Part shown: positions 22,617-33,909 of the stretch, piece by piece
How positions within the stretch are numbered: position 1 is the stretch's first letter
How the letters are laid out: each line of letters starts with the position of its first letter
Assembly: GCA_013400115.1 (NCBI GenBank)
Contig: VXBP01007152.1
Location: 248,001-312,000 of the forward strand
DNA: 64,000 bases
Reading direction: 5' to 3'
DNA from: Rhinopomastus cyanomelas
Lineage: Eukaryota > Chordata > Aves > Bucerotiformes > Rhinopomastidae
Position numbers and translations under genes: made by a program
Notes under the pieces: model-generated
What the model saw: the letters and a program-made list of their open reading frames with translations, nothing else
Told to the model about the DNA's origin: nothing
The model's database searches: none

Positions 22617-24317
22617 CTGCAAGGGGATACACACGTCAGTGGCTCGGCCATGGGGAGGGGGAAATGACAGTGACCTTGTGGGCTGGAAATGGTCATTGGG
22701 GGTTTTGCTGGCTGGTGAGAGACTCCAAGACATGGGGTGTGGACCCACAGTGAATCCTGCACCCATACTGTGTGAGCCACCAGTGCATAATGACTTCCAT
22801 ATCCAAGAGGTTCCTTAGGACAAGCAACATTACCATCTTATCTATCTAGATAGCACATTCAGCCTCTGCAGACAAAGGCATTGCACCTCCACCCTTTTTG
22901 TCCAGGAGGCCAATGTTCTCCATTGCTTTGAATTCAGAGCCCTCCTCAGCACAGCAGAGACTGGCACTTGGGCTTTAGGGGCACATGTGACTGCGTGGAG
23001 GGTGAAATAGTGGAAAAGAAACCCAACTACTGCACCAAAAGGGCTCAAGAATGGCAGAAAACCCACCAGAAAACGAAGAAAAGCAATGCAAAAAATCCTG
23101 AGTGTCCTGCAGGCCAGTGCTCCACGGAGATAAGGAAAAAGAAGGCTCTGGAGTCAAACTGGGGGAATAAAATAAAGAGCAGGAGAGGAGAAACTATGTT
23201 CCCAACAGTTGCCTCGTGGCCATGACCACTGAGCAAGTCAGCAGAGGGTGCCCAGCGCTGGAGCTGGTTCCCAGGGGAGACCCAGGTCTCTGTGGCTGGA
23301 ATAACAAGCTCCTCCGCTCATGATGTCTGTCTGGTTACCGCTGCTCTGAAAAATCTGTCTCAAGCAAAGCAATCAAGTTGTCTCTCAAGCTGAGACAGAG
23401 GGAAACTCTTTTCTCCTTAGGGAAAACAACACGTCACTCTCCAATATCTATACAATTTGACAAATTGTGTTTTGGAGGGGTTGGAATCTTCTGTTTCTGC
23501 TATTTCCTCCTGCCTGAAGTGCACTTCTCTCAGGTCCTGGGGAATGCAGCCAGGTGAAGAACCATATAAACCAAGGTCTTCATATCTCCTTCCTGAAATA
23601 GGTCCTGTACGGAGGGTAGCACAGCAGGGTGTTCTGGCATCCCACACCTCCTGCCTGAAACGAGGAGCAGGACAGGGCTCAGCCCTCTGCAACTTGGTCT
23701 CCTCGTGCCACCCCGAGCCGCACGGCAAAGCCGGCTGCAACATGGTACAAAAATAGATGGAGGCCATGTGTGCCCCAGCCTGTGCATGGACCACAGCCAA
23801 AGCCAGCTGGACCTGCAGCTGGAAAGTGCTACAACCTCACTGTGACCTGCTGAGCCACAGCCCCTCTGGGCTTCTCCATGGTAACACTCCACTGTTCTGT
23901 GTCTCTGCATTTGTCTGGGGCTTTCTGAGCTGTAAATACAGAGCAATGTCTTATGTTAAAAATGGCCAGATCACATCAAATTAACTTTACAGCTAGGCCA
24001 GAACCTTGCCTCTGATGGTAACCAGCTGCAGATGCCCACAATCAAGTCAACACACACCTGATATAATCCTTGTGATTCATGGCTGAAGGGCTTTCCAAGC
24101 TAGACTTGCTGTCATGCTCATTTTCTCTTCTAGAAACTTGCCCAGTTGTTTCTGAATCAATTTGCAGACTTTTAACACCCTACCTACAGTGAGGAGTACC
24201 ACAGCTTCACCTGGTAGAAGTAGTATCTTCTGCACATTAATATTTTGGGGTAAATTATAACTCGCAAATATGTAACAGGGTTCAAACAAGCTCCTGTGCC
24301 TAAAAGTTGGGGTAAAT

Positions 24318-24502
24318 AATCACAGAATCACAGAACATTAGGGATTGGAAGGGACCTTGAAAGGTCATCTAGTCCAATTCCCCTGCCACAGCAGGATCAC
24401 CTAGACCAAGTTGCACAGGAACATGTCCAGGCGGGTTTTAAACTTCTCCAGAGAAGGAGACTCCCTTGATGTCTTTTCCAGTCTGGCATTCTGTGACTCT
24501 AT
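24318..24502 (-). mobile_element. CR1 LINE 3' fragment
   Basis: Reads from the tail complement (aatcacagaatcacag) through GGGATTGGAAGGGACCTTGA and CCTAGACCAAGTTGCACAGG to GAGAAGGAGACTCCC. It then continues as a more diverged stretch with TTCCAGT and TCTGTGACTCT. It has the same subfamily look as 21137-21342. Confidence 0.88.
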
Positions 24503-25247
24503 GATCTTTGCTACAGGCAAGGAATGAAAAGGGGCCATGTGGTGTTTGACCAAACCACAGCTAGAAGTGTGGCTTTCTTACTCATCTACTACTATTTAGA
24601 TTTGTGGAGCTGCCATGGGCACGTGAGACTGAAAAAGGGCAGCAGCACTACTCCAGATTTGCACAATTGAGTTCCAAGCCCTGCGAGGCTTAACTCCATC
24701 CAAACACATCCTGCAAAGATGCATGTGCAACATCACAGAACTGCAAAGCACCCTCAAAAGGAACAGCACCTCTGTGGCAAGAAAAGCGCCCATGGGATCA
24801 GATGGTGCCGAGAACTGGAGAAAAGGCATCTGAACAACCGAGGGAAAAGAGTAGAGCACCGGGTTTGCAGTCTGCAGGAGCAGCAGAGCTCAGCCTGTTA
24901 GACATTGCCCTCTCATGGCAAACAGCACACAGTGCTGGCAACAGTGTGAGGACCTGCTGGTGTTTTTCTTAATGAACAAGGCAATTTGCAAACGATTTGC
25001 TCTAGCCCAAGTGCAGAGTCGAGGTGAGCGATAACGAGCACTGTGGGGAAAAAGCACTAATGCTGTGGGGCTGTCCTGGGAATGTCAGGATGTCCTAATG
25101 CTGTCCTGCGGATGGCAGCTCTCCAAGGTTTCACCTCGTGCTCTGGATGCAGCCCCTCTGGCTAGTTGGTGTGCGCTGCTACAGCGATATTTTAAGGTGT
25201 CCTCTAAGCACAGAGCTGAAACTCATCTTGCAGTAGACAAGCCCATG

Positions 25248-26003
25248 GAATCATAGAATCATAGAATCATTACGGATCGGAAGGGACCTCGAAAGATCAT
25301 CTAGTCCAATCCGCCTGCAACAGCAGGATCACCTAAACCAAGTCACACAGGAACCTGTCCAGTCGGGTCTTGAACATCTCCAGAGAAGGAGACTCCACAA
25401 CCCCCCTGGGCAGCCTGTTCCAGTGCTCCGTCACCCTCACCGTGAAGAAGTTCCTTCTCAGGTTGATGTGGAACCTCCTATGTTCCAGCTTACAACCATT
25501 GCCCCTTGTCCTATCACTACATGACACCGAGAACAGCCCAGTGCCATCCTCCTGACACCCACCCCTCAAATATTTGTAGACATTAATGAGGTCACCCCTC
25601 AGTCTCCTCTTCTCCAAGCTAAAGAGACCCAGCTCCCTCAACCTCTCCTCATAAGGGAGGTGTTCCACCTCTCTTATCATCTTTGTTGCCCTACGCTGAA
25701 CTCTCTCCAGCAGCTCCACATCCCTCTTGTACTGAGGAGCCGAGAACTGGACACAATACTCCAGGTGTGGTCTCACCAGGGCAGAGTAGAGGGGGAGAAG
25801 AACCTCTCTTGATCTGCTAACCACCCCTCTTCTAATCCACCCCAGGATGCTGTTGGCCCTCTTGGCCACAAGAGCACATTGCTGGCTCATAGTCATCTTG
25901 TTGTCCACCAGGACCCCCAAGTCCCTTTCCCCTACACTACACTCCAACAGGTCAGTCCCCAGCCTATACTGGTACCTGGGGTTGTTCTTGCCCAGATGCA
26001 CAA
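25248..26003 (-). mobile_element. CR1 LINE, longest copy, open RT C-terminal frame
   Basis: A 5'-truncated CR1 of about 756 bp, the best preserved in the window. Its 3' tail is three octamer units (complement of ATTCTATG-type) at about 25249-25270. On the minus strand an uninterrupted frame of 222 codons (26001 to 25333) covers the C-terminal part of ORF2. Recognisable blocks are GERDLGVLVDNKM, LVRPHLEYCVQFSAPQYKRD, LLERVQRRATKMI and FSLEKRRLRGDLINVYKYL. The frame ends in the usual FLCDLV stop. The catalytic RT core and the endonuclease are absent, so it cannot be autonomous. The intact frame suggests a fairly recent insertion. It is sense to SLCO3A1, about 195 nt after the w1 donor. Confidence 0.96.
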
Positions 26004-26197
26004 TTCAGCTACTATGGGGTAGAGCTGAAAAATTTTGAATGCAAGTCATAAAACCCCTAAGAAGTAACACAGACATACATGGCAAGAGGCACTCTGGTGG
26101 AATGAGAAGCAGTTTCCTGCTTGTGAACATCATCAGTTTTGTTCTGCTGATACGACATTAGCACACTTGACTGGAAACCAAACACACTCCTCCTTAC

Positions 26198-26296
26198 TTG
26201 TGTCAATGAAGACAGCATCCACGTAGATTTTGGTACAGAAGGAGCCCAAGATAAATCCGCAGGCTGGTCCAAATACCAGCATCGTAAACAGGATCC
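26198..26296 (-). CDS. SLCO3A1: SLCO3A1 exon w1 (TM5)
   Basis: This 99-nt exon reads GG + 32 codons + A. It encodes ILFTMLVFGPACGFILGSFC and then TKIYVDAVFIDT, which is transmembrane helix 5 and the start of the following extracellular loop. A 99-nt exon at this position is typical of OATP genes. The acceptor is a long pyrimidine tract ending TTGTAG just above 26296. The donor is ACAA|GTAAGG at 26197. The two leading bases complete a glycine codon whose first base lies in the missing upstream exon. The final A joins w2 to make the serine codon AGT. The next feature downstream in transcript direction is a 756-bp sense CR1 that begins about 195 nt past the donor. The match to SLCO3A1 as I remember it has no gaps. 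Confidence 0.96.
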
Positions 26297-26594
26297 CTAC
26301 AAGGAGAGAAAGGAAAGAGCAAATTAGTTCTAGGCTCAGGTTATTCATTGCAAATGGCTTTGCTTGTCTCCTGCAAGATGCTGTTCCACAACTGGTGACA
26401 AAGAGAGAGATGCCTCTGTGCCAAATGCTTCAGGTAAAAGAGCACCCTAAATGCTTTTTGCTTTTCCACATCTCTTCAGGAAGAACAGATGGAGCTGTGA
26501 TAATACTGAAAGATTTCTACTGAGCTGAGAAGACAGTGTGGACACACACTGTGTTTTGGTTGACTGGCTACTCCAAGATGTATCTTGTAAGCAC

Positions 26595-26641
26595 AAGGTA
26601 AAGACTTTGCTGCTTTCTCCCCACAGGGAAGTCTTTACCTT
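26595..26641. repeat. Perfect 13-bp inverted repeat, 21-nt loop
   Basis: AAGGTAAAGACTT (26595-26607) pairs exactly with AAGTCTTTACCTT (26629-26641). It lies about 300 nt upstream of the w1 acceptor in transcript direction. Confidence 0.93.
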
Positions 26642-26805
26642 TGCCAACTCTAGTTAAATTCCTGCTTGACAGGACTATTTTCAGAATTTAGGGCCAGCAA
26701 ACCTATGAAACTCAGCATGGTCAGACTGCTGGATACAGTCCTTTCACAGAAGTAGGAACACCTCCAAACCTGTGAAGCCCTTCTCCACATCACAGCCACA
26801 TGGAA

Positions 26806-26851
26806 AATATTCCCCAATCCACACGGTGAATGTTCCCCAATCCACAGGGCT
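26806..26851. repeat. Two-copy 23-bp imperfect tandem duplication
   Basis: The two copies at 26806-26828 and 26829-26851 share the core TTCCCCAATCCACA and differ at a handful of positions, mostly at the ends. Confidence 0.8.
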
Positions 26852-29800
26852 CTTCCAGCCTCTTGCCCCTGCTTGCTGCTCCCACAAAACCAGCATGAAA
26901 TTGCCAGTGCAATGCCAGGCGAAGAGCTATTATGAGCAAATTACTTATTTGCCTCAATACAGTATTTAGAAGCATTTATTCTCACTCCCATTTTGGCCCT
27001 GAAACAGGAATGCTACAGGCACACCGCCAGCTCGCAATTATCCAGGGCAGAAAGGCAGGGGGGGCATGCAGATAATTCAGAAAAAGAAGCAGCAAAGACA
27101 ACACAAAACATTTGCAAATTAGACAATAGGAACATATTTGCTACCTTCACATGTGGGACAGAAGAACAACAAAAAGTCCCCAAGCAGCCTTGTGAATGGC
27201 TTCCTGAAGGAAGCAGGGGAGGGACTGAGAAGCTTAGAGCAGAGCGAGCACCTGCTCAGTGGCTCTGGGACAGAGTGTTGCTGATGGACCAATGTGGCCA
27301 GAAAGGGGGGGCAGCTCTTTGGGACCCTGAGCCTGTGCTGACTCAATCTTGGTGTTGCTGCACTTCAGGAGTGTCCCATGTAGGAGCTTAGTGACATCTG
27401 GATGCTTTGCTTGCTCTGCTTGGTCAGCAGGGTGCATCCCACACCTGCCTCAAAACTCTCTGGGGATGCTGCCAGGCACCTCAGTGCATTCACAAGGCAC
27501 TTCATCACAGCTCCCTCAGCTCTCCAGTTCCTTAACAGGAAGCTTTCAATTCCCAAGCTCCTTCTTTGTGTATTTATCAGGAGTTGGAGCAATGATTGGA
27601 CCCACAAACTATTCCCAGGAGACCAAGAGCAAGGCAAATCACGCCTGCTGGTAACACCTTAGCCAAGCAGAACGAGCTGGGGTGGTCAGAAAGAACTTAA
27701 CCTTCTTTTTTAAAATGCAGAGCACAAACATTTTCCCTCCAGGTTGGCAGCACCATGACTTGGCTGAATTAATAACTAGGTACCAAGTAATGTTGTCTCC
27801 AGCCAGCTACTCACACAGAAACCCAGAGCGTTAATGTCTTCACAGCTACCACCTACAGAAACCAGGAGGGAGGAACAAAGGTGGTGGGAAGCCAAAAGTG
27901 TCAGGTTGTGAGAGCTACAGGCAGGAGTCACTGCTGTCAGAACAGCAGCAGAAGCTGCCATCCCTTGCTCCGTCTCAGCTGAGCGCAAAGCTGCAGCAAC
28001 CACACAGCACAACCCGTGCTGCCAGCTTCAATCACTCCCCGAGCTCTCACAGAGACCACCAGCCCCTTCCTTTCCAGCCCCAAAGTCTGGGGCTACAAAT
28101 TTCCAGCGGCACTTCATAAAATCCCCACATCCCAGTTTCCTTGGGGCCTCCGACCCCACACATGCCATGTGGAGCAGGCTGGGCGATGGTTCCTCAAACA
28201 TTCAGGTGTTACTGGGGGTCCCACAGCCCTGGCAGGACCACACTGAGGGCAAGGTGCTACCTTCAACCGTGCTCAGACAGGTTCCACCCTTTGGGTGTTG
28301 GCATGCAGGAAACCACAGACTTTGGAACAAACTATTCTACACCTGTTGGGTTTTAAAGTGTAAGAGTTTAAACAGGCAGCAGCTATCAGAGGGGTAGCTG
28401 TGGCTAACAGTCTGATGGACAAGTTAGCAGCCAAAGGTCTGGTTTACCTTTGATGGCTGAAGAGTAATAATGATTTTCTATCTAATTATGTTTAAGCACA
28501 CACAGACACACTGGGTTTCATGCCAGTGGAAGCAGTGCGTGGGGCAAATGGAGCCCCTGCTTCATCAGAGGAGCCCTTGGATTTCAGCAGCAGTCATGGC
28601 ATTACTCTGTTCCCTAGGAGTAATGGAAAGGAAACCCAGGCAGACATGAACACCTCCTTTTTCCTAGTCATGCTTCCTCAACACAGACCCTGGCACCAGC
28701 ACTTCAGAGGACACCAGCAGACAAATCTGCCCCTCCAGAGCTGCCCAGGGGTTCACCTCAAGAGGGTTGGATAACCCCTCTTCTGAGGGAAGGCTGCTGT
28801 GGGCTCCAAAGCACCCTGAGCTGTGACAGGTTCCCATGGACATCAAGGGGGCTGCTGAGCTGCTGTGCCACTGTCCTGTGAGTGCAAGCCAAAGGACTTT
28901 AATAGCTGATTCAGGGCACCCACCACTCAGGAGAGAGCAACTGCAGTTTTTCAACCTGCTGGCTGGTGATTTTCTCTTAAGTGTTTAACAGTTCTGGAGA
29001 ACGGGGAACACAACAAAATTGTCACTGATGCAGGCTCACGCAGCTAAGCAGGCAGAAGGACAGGGACCAGTTCTAACTCTCTGGGCAACACCTTTGGATG
29101 TACCAGCATTGGGTCTGTCCTGTGGTGATCTCCAAACCAGAGGCACGGCTGTGTGTACACAGGCAAAACCACAGGACTTAGGAGTGTTTTGTGGAGCAAA
29201 CAGTAATACAGTAACATGAAAAAACATCATCCTCCAACAAAGTGAACCCTCAGGAAATGTTTTCCCCTTTTTTTCCAAAGCAGAAAGGAGCAGAGACCTT
29301 TTGCTAGTGATCCAGCAGGGACATGATGCTTAGAGAGGCAGGTAGCTCAATTAAAAAGGAAACGTCTAGCCAGCTGCAGCCAGTGCAGGGACATGCACCA
29401 GCACCAGGTCCACACCGCCCTGCTCACATCACAGGACCAACACCTCAGAAGCAACCATGGCCTCAGTTATTAAACACCACGTTTCATCTCCTGGCATCTG
29501 AAAAGCTGGAAGGAGCTACCTGCTCTGCAGGGTCCTCACTAGAGGGCAATGTGAGACAGAGCATCCACCGAGCAGGGACTCAGGTATTTAAGATCTCACA
29601 GTAAGATAGGAAATTATTATTCACCTCTCGGCTGGCTGAAGAAACCCCCATGTTAATTGTGTTTCTACTTTTCCTGTAGTTTGCCCTAAAATCAAGAAAA
29701 CAACTGGGTCACCCTGTGCCCTTTCTGTTATCTTTTTTTGAGACTCAAATAACGATCATACCATTGCAGTGAGAGTATTTCACACTCCATCTCACCAAGC

Positions 29801-32031
29801 AGGCTGGTTTTGCAGAAACCTTAGGCATGGACTGTCATGATGGACAGTCTGGGACATGTACAAAGCTGGACTGTGCTCAAGGACCAGTGAAGCATGTTAG
29901 AGCAGGAGAATTAGGCTATTAAGCAACTGGTATAGTGCCTGTGGTGAAATATTTATGTGGAATTGAGGGCTCGAAGGGAAATTAGCCAAGTTAGAATTTG
30001 CTCAAGACATCCTTCCTCTTTCGAGAAATTCTGCACCACTGCTAGTCATCCCTGTCGTTAGGAAAACACTTCCCACATCCTCCACCCAGTCATGCAAGCA
30101 CCAAGCTGCTGCTTTGTAGAGCAAGTTTAGCAAAACCCCTTTTCATGCTCCTGGGGCTGCTGCTGAGGATAAAGAAGGGCTAAACTTGTGGCTAAGCTTT
30201 ATCACCACTTGCTAGGCCTTTTCCCAAGTTGCCCTCTCATACCAGGAGCAAACAGACCAAAGGTCCAATCCTGGTTCCATCAGTCTAATGCAAAACTTCC
30301 ACTGATGGCAACATAACTGATGATCTGTATGAGACATCACAACCTCTTCCCTTTCATTCTCAGCTTAAAATTTATTTCCATTGCTAAGAGCAGGACACTC
30401 AGTGACAAACATCCTCCTGGACAAGAGAAAAGGAAAACATCCAGGACTACCCAGAACAAACCTCTGCAGGGCTGGCAAAGCATCTTCAAAGGGTCTGTGC
30501 TTGGTTCCACATCAAACATCTCAAGAAGGAGCAGAGCATGTCCCCGTGTCATTATCCCCCAGAGATGAGTGAAAAGTAGGATAAGAAAGGCTTCTCCTTC
30601 ATGGACTTCATTGGTTTTTTCAATCTTGAAGTATTTTTTTGAAATCCTTTTGAAATTGTGGCAGTTCTTAGAAGTACGTCAGGAACTGTGATGACCTTGT
30701 TTTGGGAGGGCTCAGGCACTCCTTTTGATAACTCACAAACATTTCTTTCCAGTTTGGGCCCCTTTAAAGCACAAGTACATGTCACAGGAATATTTTCCTC
30801 CCCATCTTTTCAAACGGAACCATTTGCCAAATCCTACTTTGCCTTGACATTTTCTAGGGGCTGAGGAAAGAATTGGGACAGAGGGGAGGGAGTATTAGAT
30901 TTGACATTTTGTGGTAGGATTTTCTCACTGGTAAGGGCCAGGGCTGATACTGCAGTTCTCCAGTAGAGCAAAAGGAGGGGAAGCAGGTACCACCGCGTCT
31001 GTGGACAGACTGGCACAGTCAGTCATGCAAAATGCACAAGGGCCAAGCTGCAAAGACGGGGATAAAGGAAGTCAGTATTTCAGAAAGAAAGAGCTGTCCC
31101 TTGATGATCTAAGTTGCTTTCCAGCAGCAACAGGATCCTGAACACAGGAGTAAACTTGTGTCACTCACAGCATGAAGGGGGTGAAGCGTTGATTTGATCT
31201 CTGTAGTTAATTAACTGAGGACAGTAACTCCCATCAGAAGTCCTCCTGGCTGGAAACAGGACACTGAGGGAGATGCAGCTGGGCTTGGGCAGCCTCACTG
31301 ATGTGTAGTGTGGAGGCATCTCTAGTATGGTTCACTGAGGAGTAAGAGCAGGTCCAGCACACAGTCACAGGCTGAGGGAAAGAAAACCCCACACGGGCAG
31401 CTAAAGAACATCAAGTCATTTTGCTTCAAAGCTTCAGGCCCAGCCGGGGCTAAGGACACAAGAAAATTTACTCTGGAGACTTATCAGGCAAAGGTGAGAT
31501 GGAGGAAAACAGCATCTGCCACGGCAGGACAGCAGGCAGGGCTCTCAGAACTACCTGAGCAGAAGCCACTCCTCTCACTGAAGCCCACACAGTTCTCATC
31601 ACCCCCCCATTTTACTTCCCAATCCCCTCTGATATGTTGTTTTCTTTGTCTGTTCTCTTCTACTTACAGGTTTCATTTCATTACGTAAAACCCTGAAGCA
31701 AAATTGTCAGGAGTCTGGGTTCTGTTTTCCTTTATAAAGAAACTAATGCACTTTGTAAGGGGATTTAGTGAAGAGTGGCAGGAATGTCAGAAGTACCCTA
31801 TAACATGGAGAATCAAAATTAAAAAGTCATGTTAAGCTGTCATCTTGTCCTATCTCACATTCCTCTTAAGCCCTGATATGAAGCATTGCAGCATCTGCCA
31901 TTTATTTGGCCCAATAACAGACTTGATAATGGACAGCAGCAGGATACGTGGTTCTGACTTCCTTCTCATGTTCAGACCAAAGCCAAAGCCTGCTTCAGGA
32001 GCCTAGCTGAATCAAGCTCTTCAGCTTCATA

Positions 32032-32080
32032 GGAACTGGATGATCCTGTGGTGCCTTCTAACCCTGACTGATTCTATGAC
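32032..32080 (+). mobile_element. CR1 LINE tail, outer of a tandem pair
   Basis: About 49 bp matching a CR1 3' terminus: GGAACTGGATGATCCTGTGG, then CTTCTAACCCTGACTGATTC and TATGA. It is abutted directly by a second CR1 tail. Confidence 0.7.
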
Positions 32081-32168
32081 TTGCTCTAGGTGATCCTGCT
32101 GTGGCAGGGGGATTGGACTAGATGATCTTTCGAGGTCCTTTCCAATCCCTAATGATTCTATGATTCTA
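32081..32168 (+). mobile_element. CR1 LINE tail, second of a tandem pair
   Basis: Begins TTGCTCTAGGTGATCCTGCT, continues GGCAGGGGGATTGGACTAGA and ends with two octamer-like units (AATGATTCTATGATTCTA). It belongs to a different subfamily from the tail just before it. Confidence 0.9.
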
Positions 32169-33177
32169 AAACACTGAAGGCTTCTGTCCTTACCTACCTT
32201 GATATCAAACTGATCTGAACATCGCATCTCTCAGGCGAGAGTCAGTGCTACTTCCAGGGTACCAGCACCGTGACCTGCTTTGTGCTGCTGCTTTGTGCAC
32301 TGGGTGCCACATGTCTGACATTCAACTTAGAGCTCAGTTGTTAGAGATAACATGATTCAGTGAGAATCTTAGCTTGGTACCTAAAAATCCACCTGGCACT
32401 GTGGATCCATCTGACGGGCCTCCAGCTGCCAGGACTGAACTGCTACCTGGATTGGAGCTAGCCAGTCTAAATCCCACCACCTTCCCAAGCCCCAGTCACT
32501 AGGGCAAGCACATTCTGAGCCCAGGTGTAACTAGCCTTCCTGACCTTACCAAGTGGCAGTCTGAGATGTGACTTTGGAGAGCCGGGGGAGAAAAGAAGGA
32601 TGGGGGGTTACACCAAGAAATGCCAGCGTTCCCCGCTGCAGGATGGTGCTGGGTAAGGAGCTGAACTACAGCTAGCCCCTGAATACTCTCTTCTTCCCAA
32701 AGGCCCCCTGTGAAAACAGTCCTTCTGCCTCGAGAGCCAGCATCAGCATGAGAGCTCATGCTCCAGATGATTCCAAAGTGAGGATTTATTTGATGCTGAC
32801 AGGAAGATTTGCTCATGATGCACTTTAGAAGAGTTCAGACAGATGAAAACTTCCTGTGCAAAGCAATCTCTAGAAAGCAGAGTGAGAATTGCCTGTAAGG
32901 ACTTGCAATTCCATTTAAAGATTGCTTGAGTCATCCAGACACTTCTGAAAAATACTGCTTACTATTTCGATAGCAACCTGGGTCACCCTTCTAGAGAAGG
33001 TTGGGTCCAAGGTGCACATGCACAGTCTGTTCCTCTGTGGCTTTGCAGAAGTTGAACTAGATGTGCTTGAGCACTGGGGAGTTAAATAACCTCTCCAACG
33101 TGCCTTGAAAACTCTGGCAAAGCAGTGACACTTCCAAGCTGATCCTGAATGCCTGAAGCATCTGAGGGTATATTGCA

Positions 33178-33385
33178 ATTAGGAAGAAACTCCTCACACT
33201 GTGAGGGTGCTGAAGCACTGGAACAGGTTGCCTAGAGAAGTTATGGATGCCCCCTCCATGGAAGAGTTCAAAGGCCAGGTTGGATGGGGCTCTGGGCAAC
33301 CTGGTCTAGTGGGTGGTGTCCCAGCCCATGGCAAGGCGTTGGAACTAGATGATCTTTAAGATCCCTTCTATCCATTCTCTCATCT
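33178..33385 (+). mobile_element. CR1 LINE 3' fragment
   Basis: Reads AGGAAGAAACTCCTCACACT, GAACAGGTTGCCTAGAGAAG, GGTTGGATGGGGCTCTGGGC and TTGGAACTAGATGATCTTTA. It ends at a decayed tail (CCATTCTCTCATC). The GGATGGGGCTCTGGGCAACCT block marks an older CR1 subfamily than the GGCAGGGGGATTGG copies. Confidence 0.92.
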
Positions 33386-33508
33386 TTACTGGTCTTCGCT
33401 GTGAAGCAGATGAACATGGACCATCAACAGTGAATTGCACACTGTTTCCCAGCCACAGGCAAACGTCTGGTGTATAGAGGATCCAGTTTTATTTAGTCAT
33501 GGAGACAT

Positions 33509-33548
33509 CATAAACCCAGTAGACATGGAGATATCTACTGGGTTTATG
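33509..33548. repeat. Perfect 15-bp inverted repeat, 10-nt spacer
   Basis: The left arm 33509-33523 (CATAAACCCAGTAGA) is the exact reverse complement of the right arm 33534-33548. The pairing continues with a G-T wobble and two further pairs outside. The sequence CATGGAGA[CT]ATC also occurs twice in direct orientation, at 33499 and at the loop (33524). Confidence 0.95.
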
Positions 33549-33909
33549 GTGCCCTTGAGACAGGGTGCTCCTGATTTGGCATTTCCATAAAACCAGTGTA
33601 GGAGCTCAGTGCACAACCTCCTAAGGAGCAACACGCCTTCAGCAACGTGTATGGCCAAAGCAATGTCTGTTCTCTCTTGCACCAGCCCAAGGGACAGCTT
33701 TGTAGGCAAAATGCTGATTGGTTTGGAAGATGTGAGAAACTGTCACTCCTGCAAGGCTACCACTGTCACCACATCAGTTAAGTACCTTCCTGTGGAGAAT
33801 CAGATTGGGGAGCAAAACGTAATCTCTATCAAGGATGACAGGGACCAGGTGGTTCAGTGACGGTCACAGAATGCATGCATGGGATATGTAGAGAAGGGCA
33901 GAGCACTGC

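Larger units (their letters stand above)
22617..26197 (-). other. Intron w1-w2 (3.6 kb)
   Basis: Contains two sense CR1 copies (24318-24502 and 25248-26003), which make up about a quarter of its length. The region 22617-24317 shows only an odd palindrome at 23452-23468 and no other feature I recognise. Confidence 0.9.
1649..26296 (-). other. SLCO3A1: SLCO3A1 gene, partial: seven internal coding exons
   Basis: Seven exons on the minus strand join into 1107 nt of uninterrupted frame (369 codons). Every intron starts GT and ends AG, and the phases at all six internal junctions agree (1, 1, 1, 2, 0, 2 in transcript order). The encoded peptide follows vertebrate SLCO3A1, a plasma-membrane sodium-independent organic anion exchanger. 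Substrates reported for the family include prostaglandins, thyroid hormone and estrone sulfate. The segment runs from TM5 to TM11 and carries the OATP signature and the Kazal-like loop. The first exons (TM1 to TM4) and the terminal exon (end of TM11, TM12 and C-terminal tail) are not in the window. No promoter, start codon, stop codon or polyadenylation site of this gene is therefore visible. Assignment to SLCO3A1 over SLCO4A1 or SLCO2A1 rests on remembered sequence and is strong, because long runs are identical. Confidence 0.95.
26297..32031 (-). other. Large upstream intron, first block
   Basis: Start of the intron 5' of w1 in transcript direction. It has no CR1 copy that I recognise. It contains an inverted repeat (26595-26641), a 23-bp imperfect tandem duplication (26806-26851) and a palindromic AGTTAATTAACT (31205-31216). 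No exon is seen. Confidence 0.8.

Noticed and set aside
22197..22766. 189-codon minus-strand frame overlapping exon w2
   Set aside because: It is an alternative frame over exon w2. The frame with the OATP signature and correct splice borders is the real one.
24466..24510. Apparent second CR1 tail (CATTCTGTGACTCTATGATC) on plus
   Set aside because: It is better explained as the diverged continuation of the minus-strand CR1 (TTCCAGT…TCTGTCACTCT block) than as a separate plus-strand tail.
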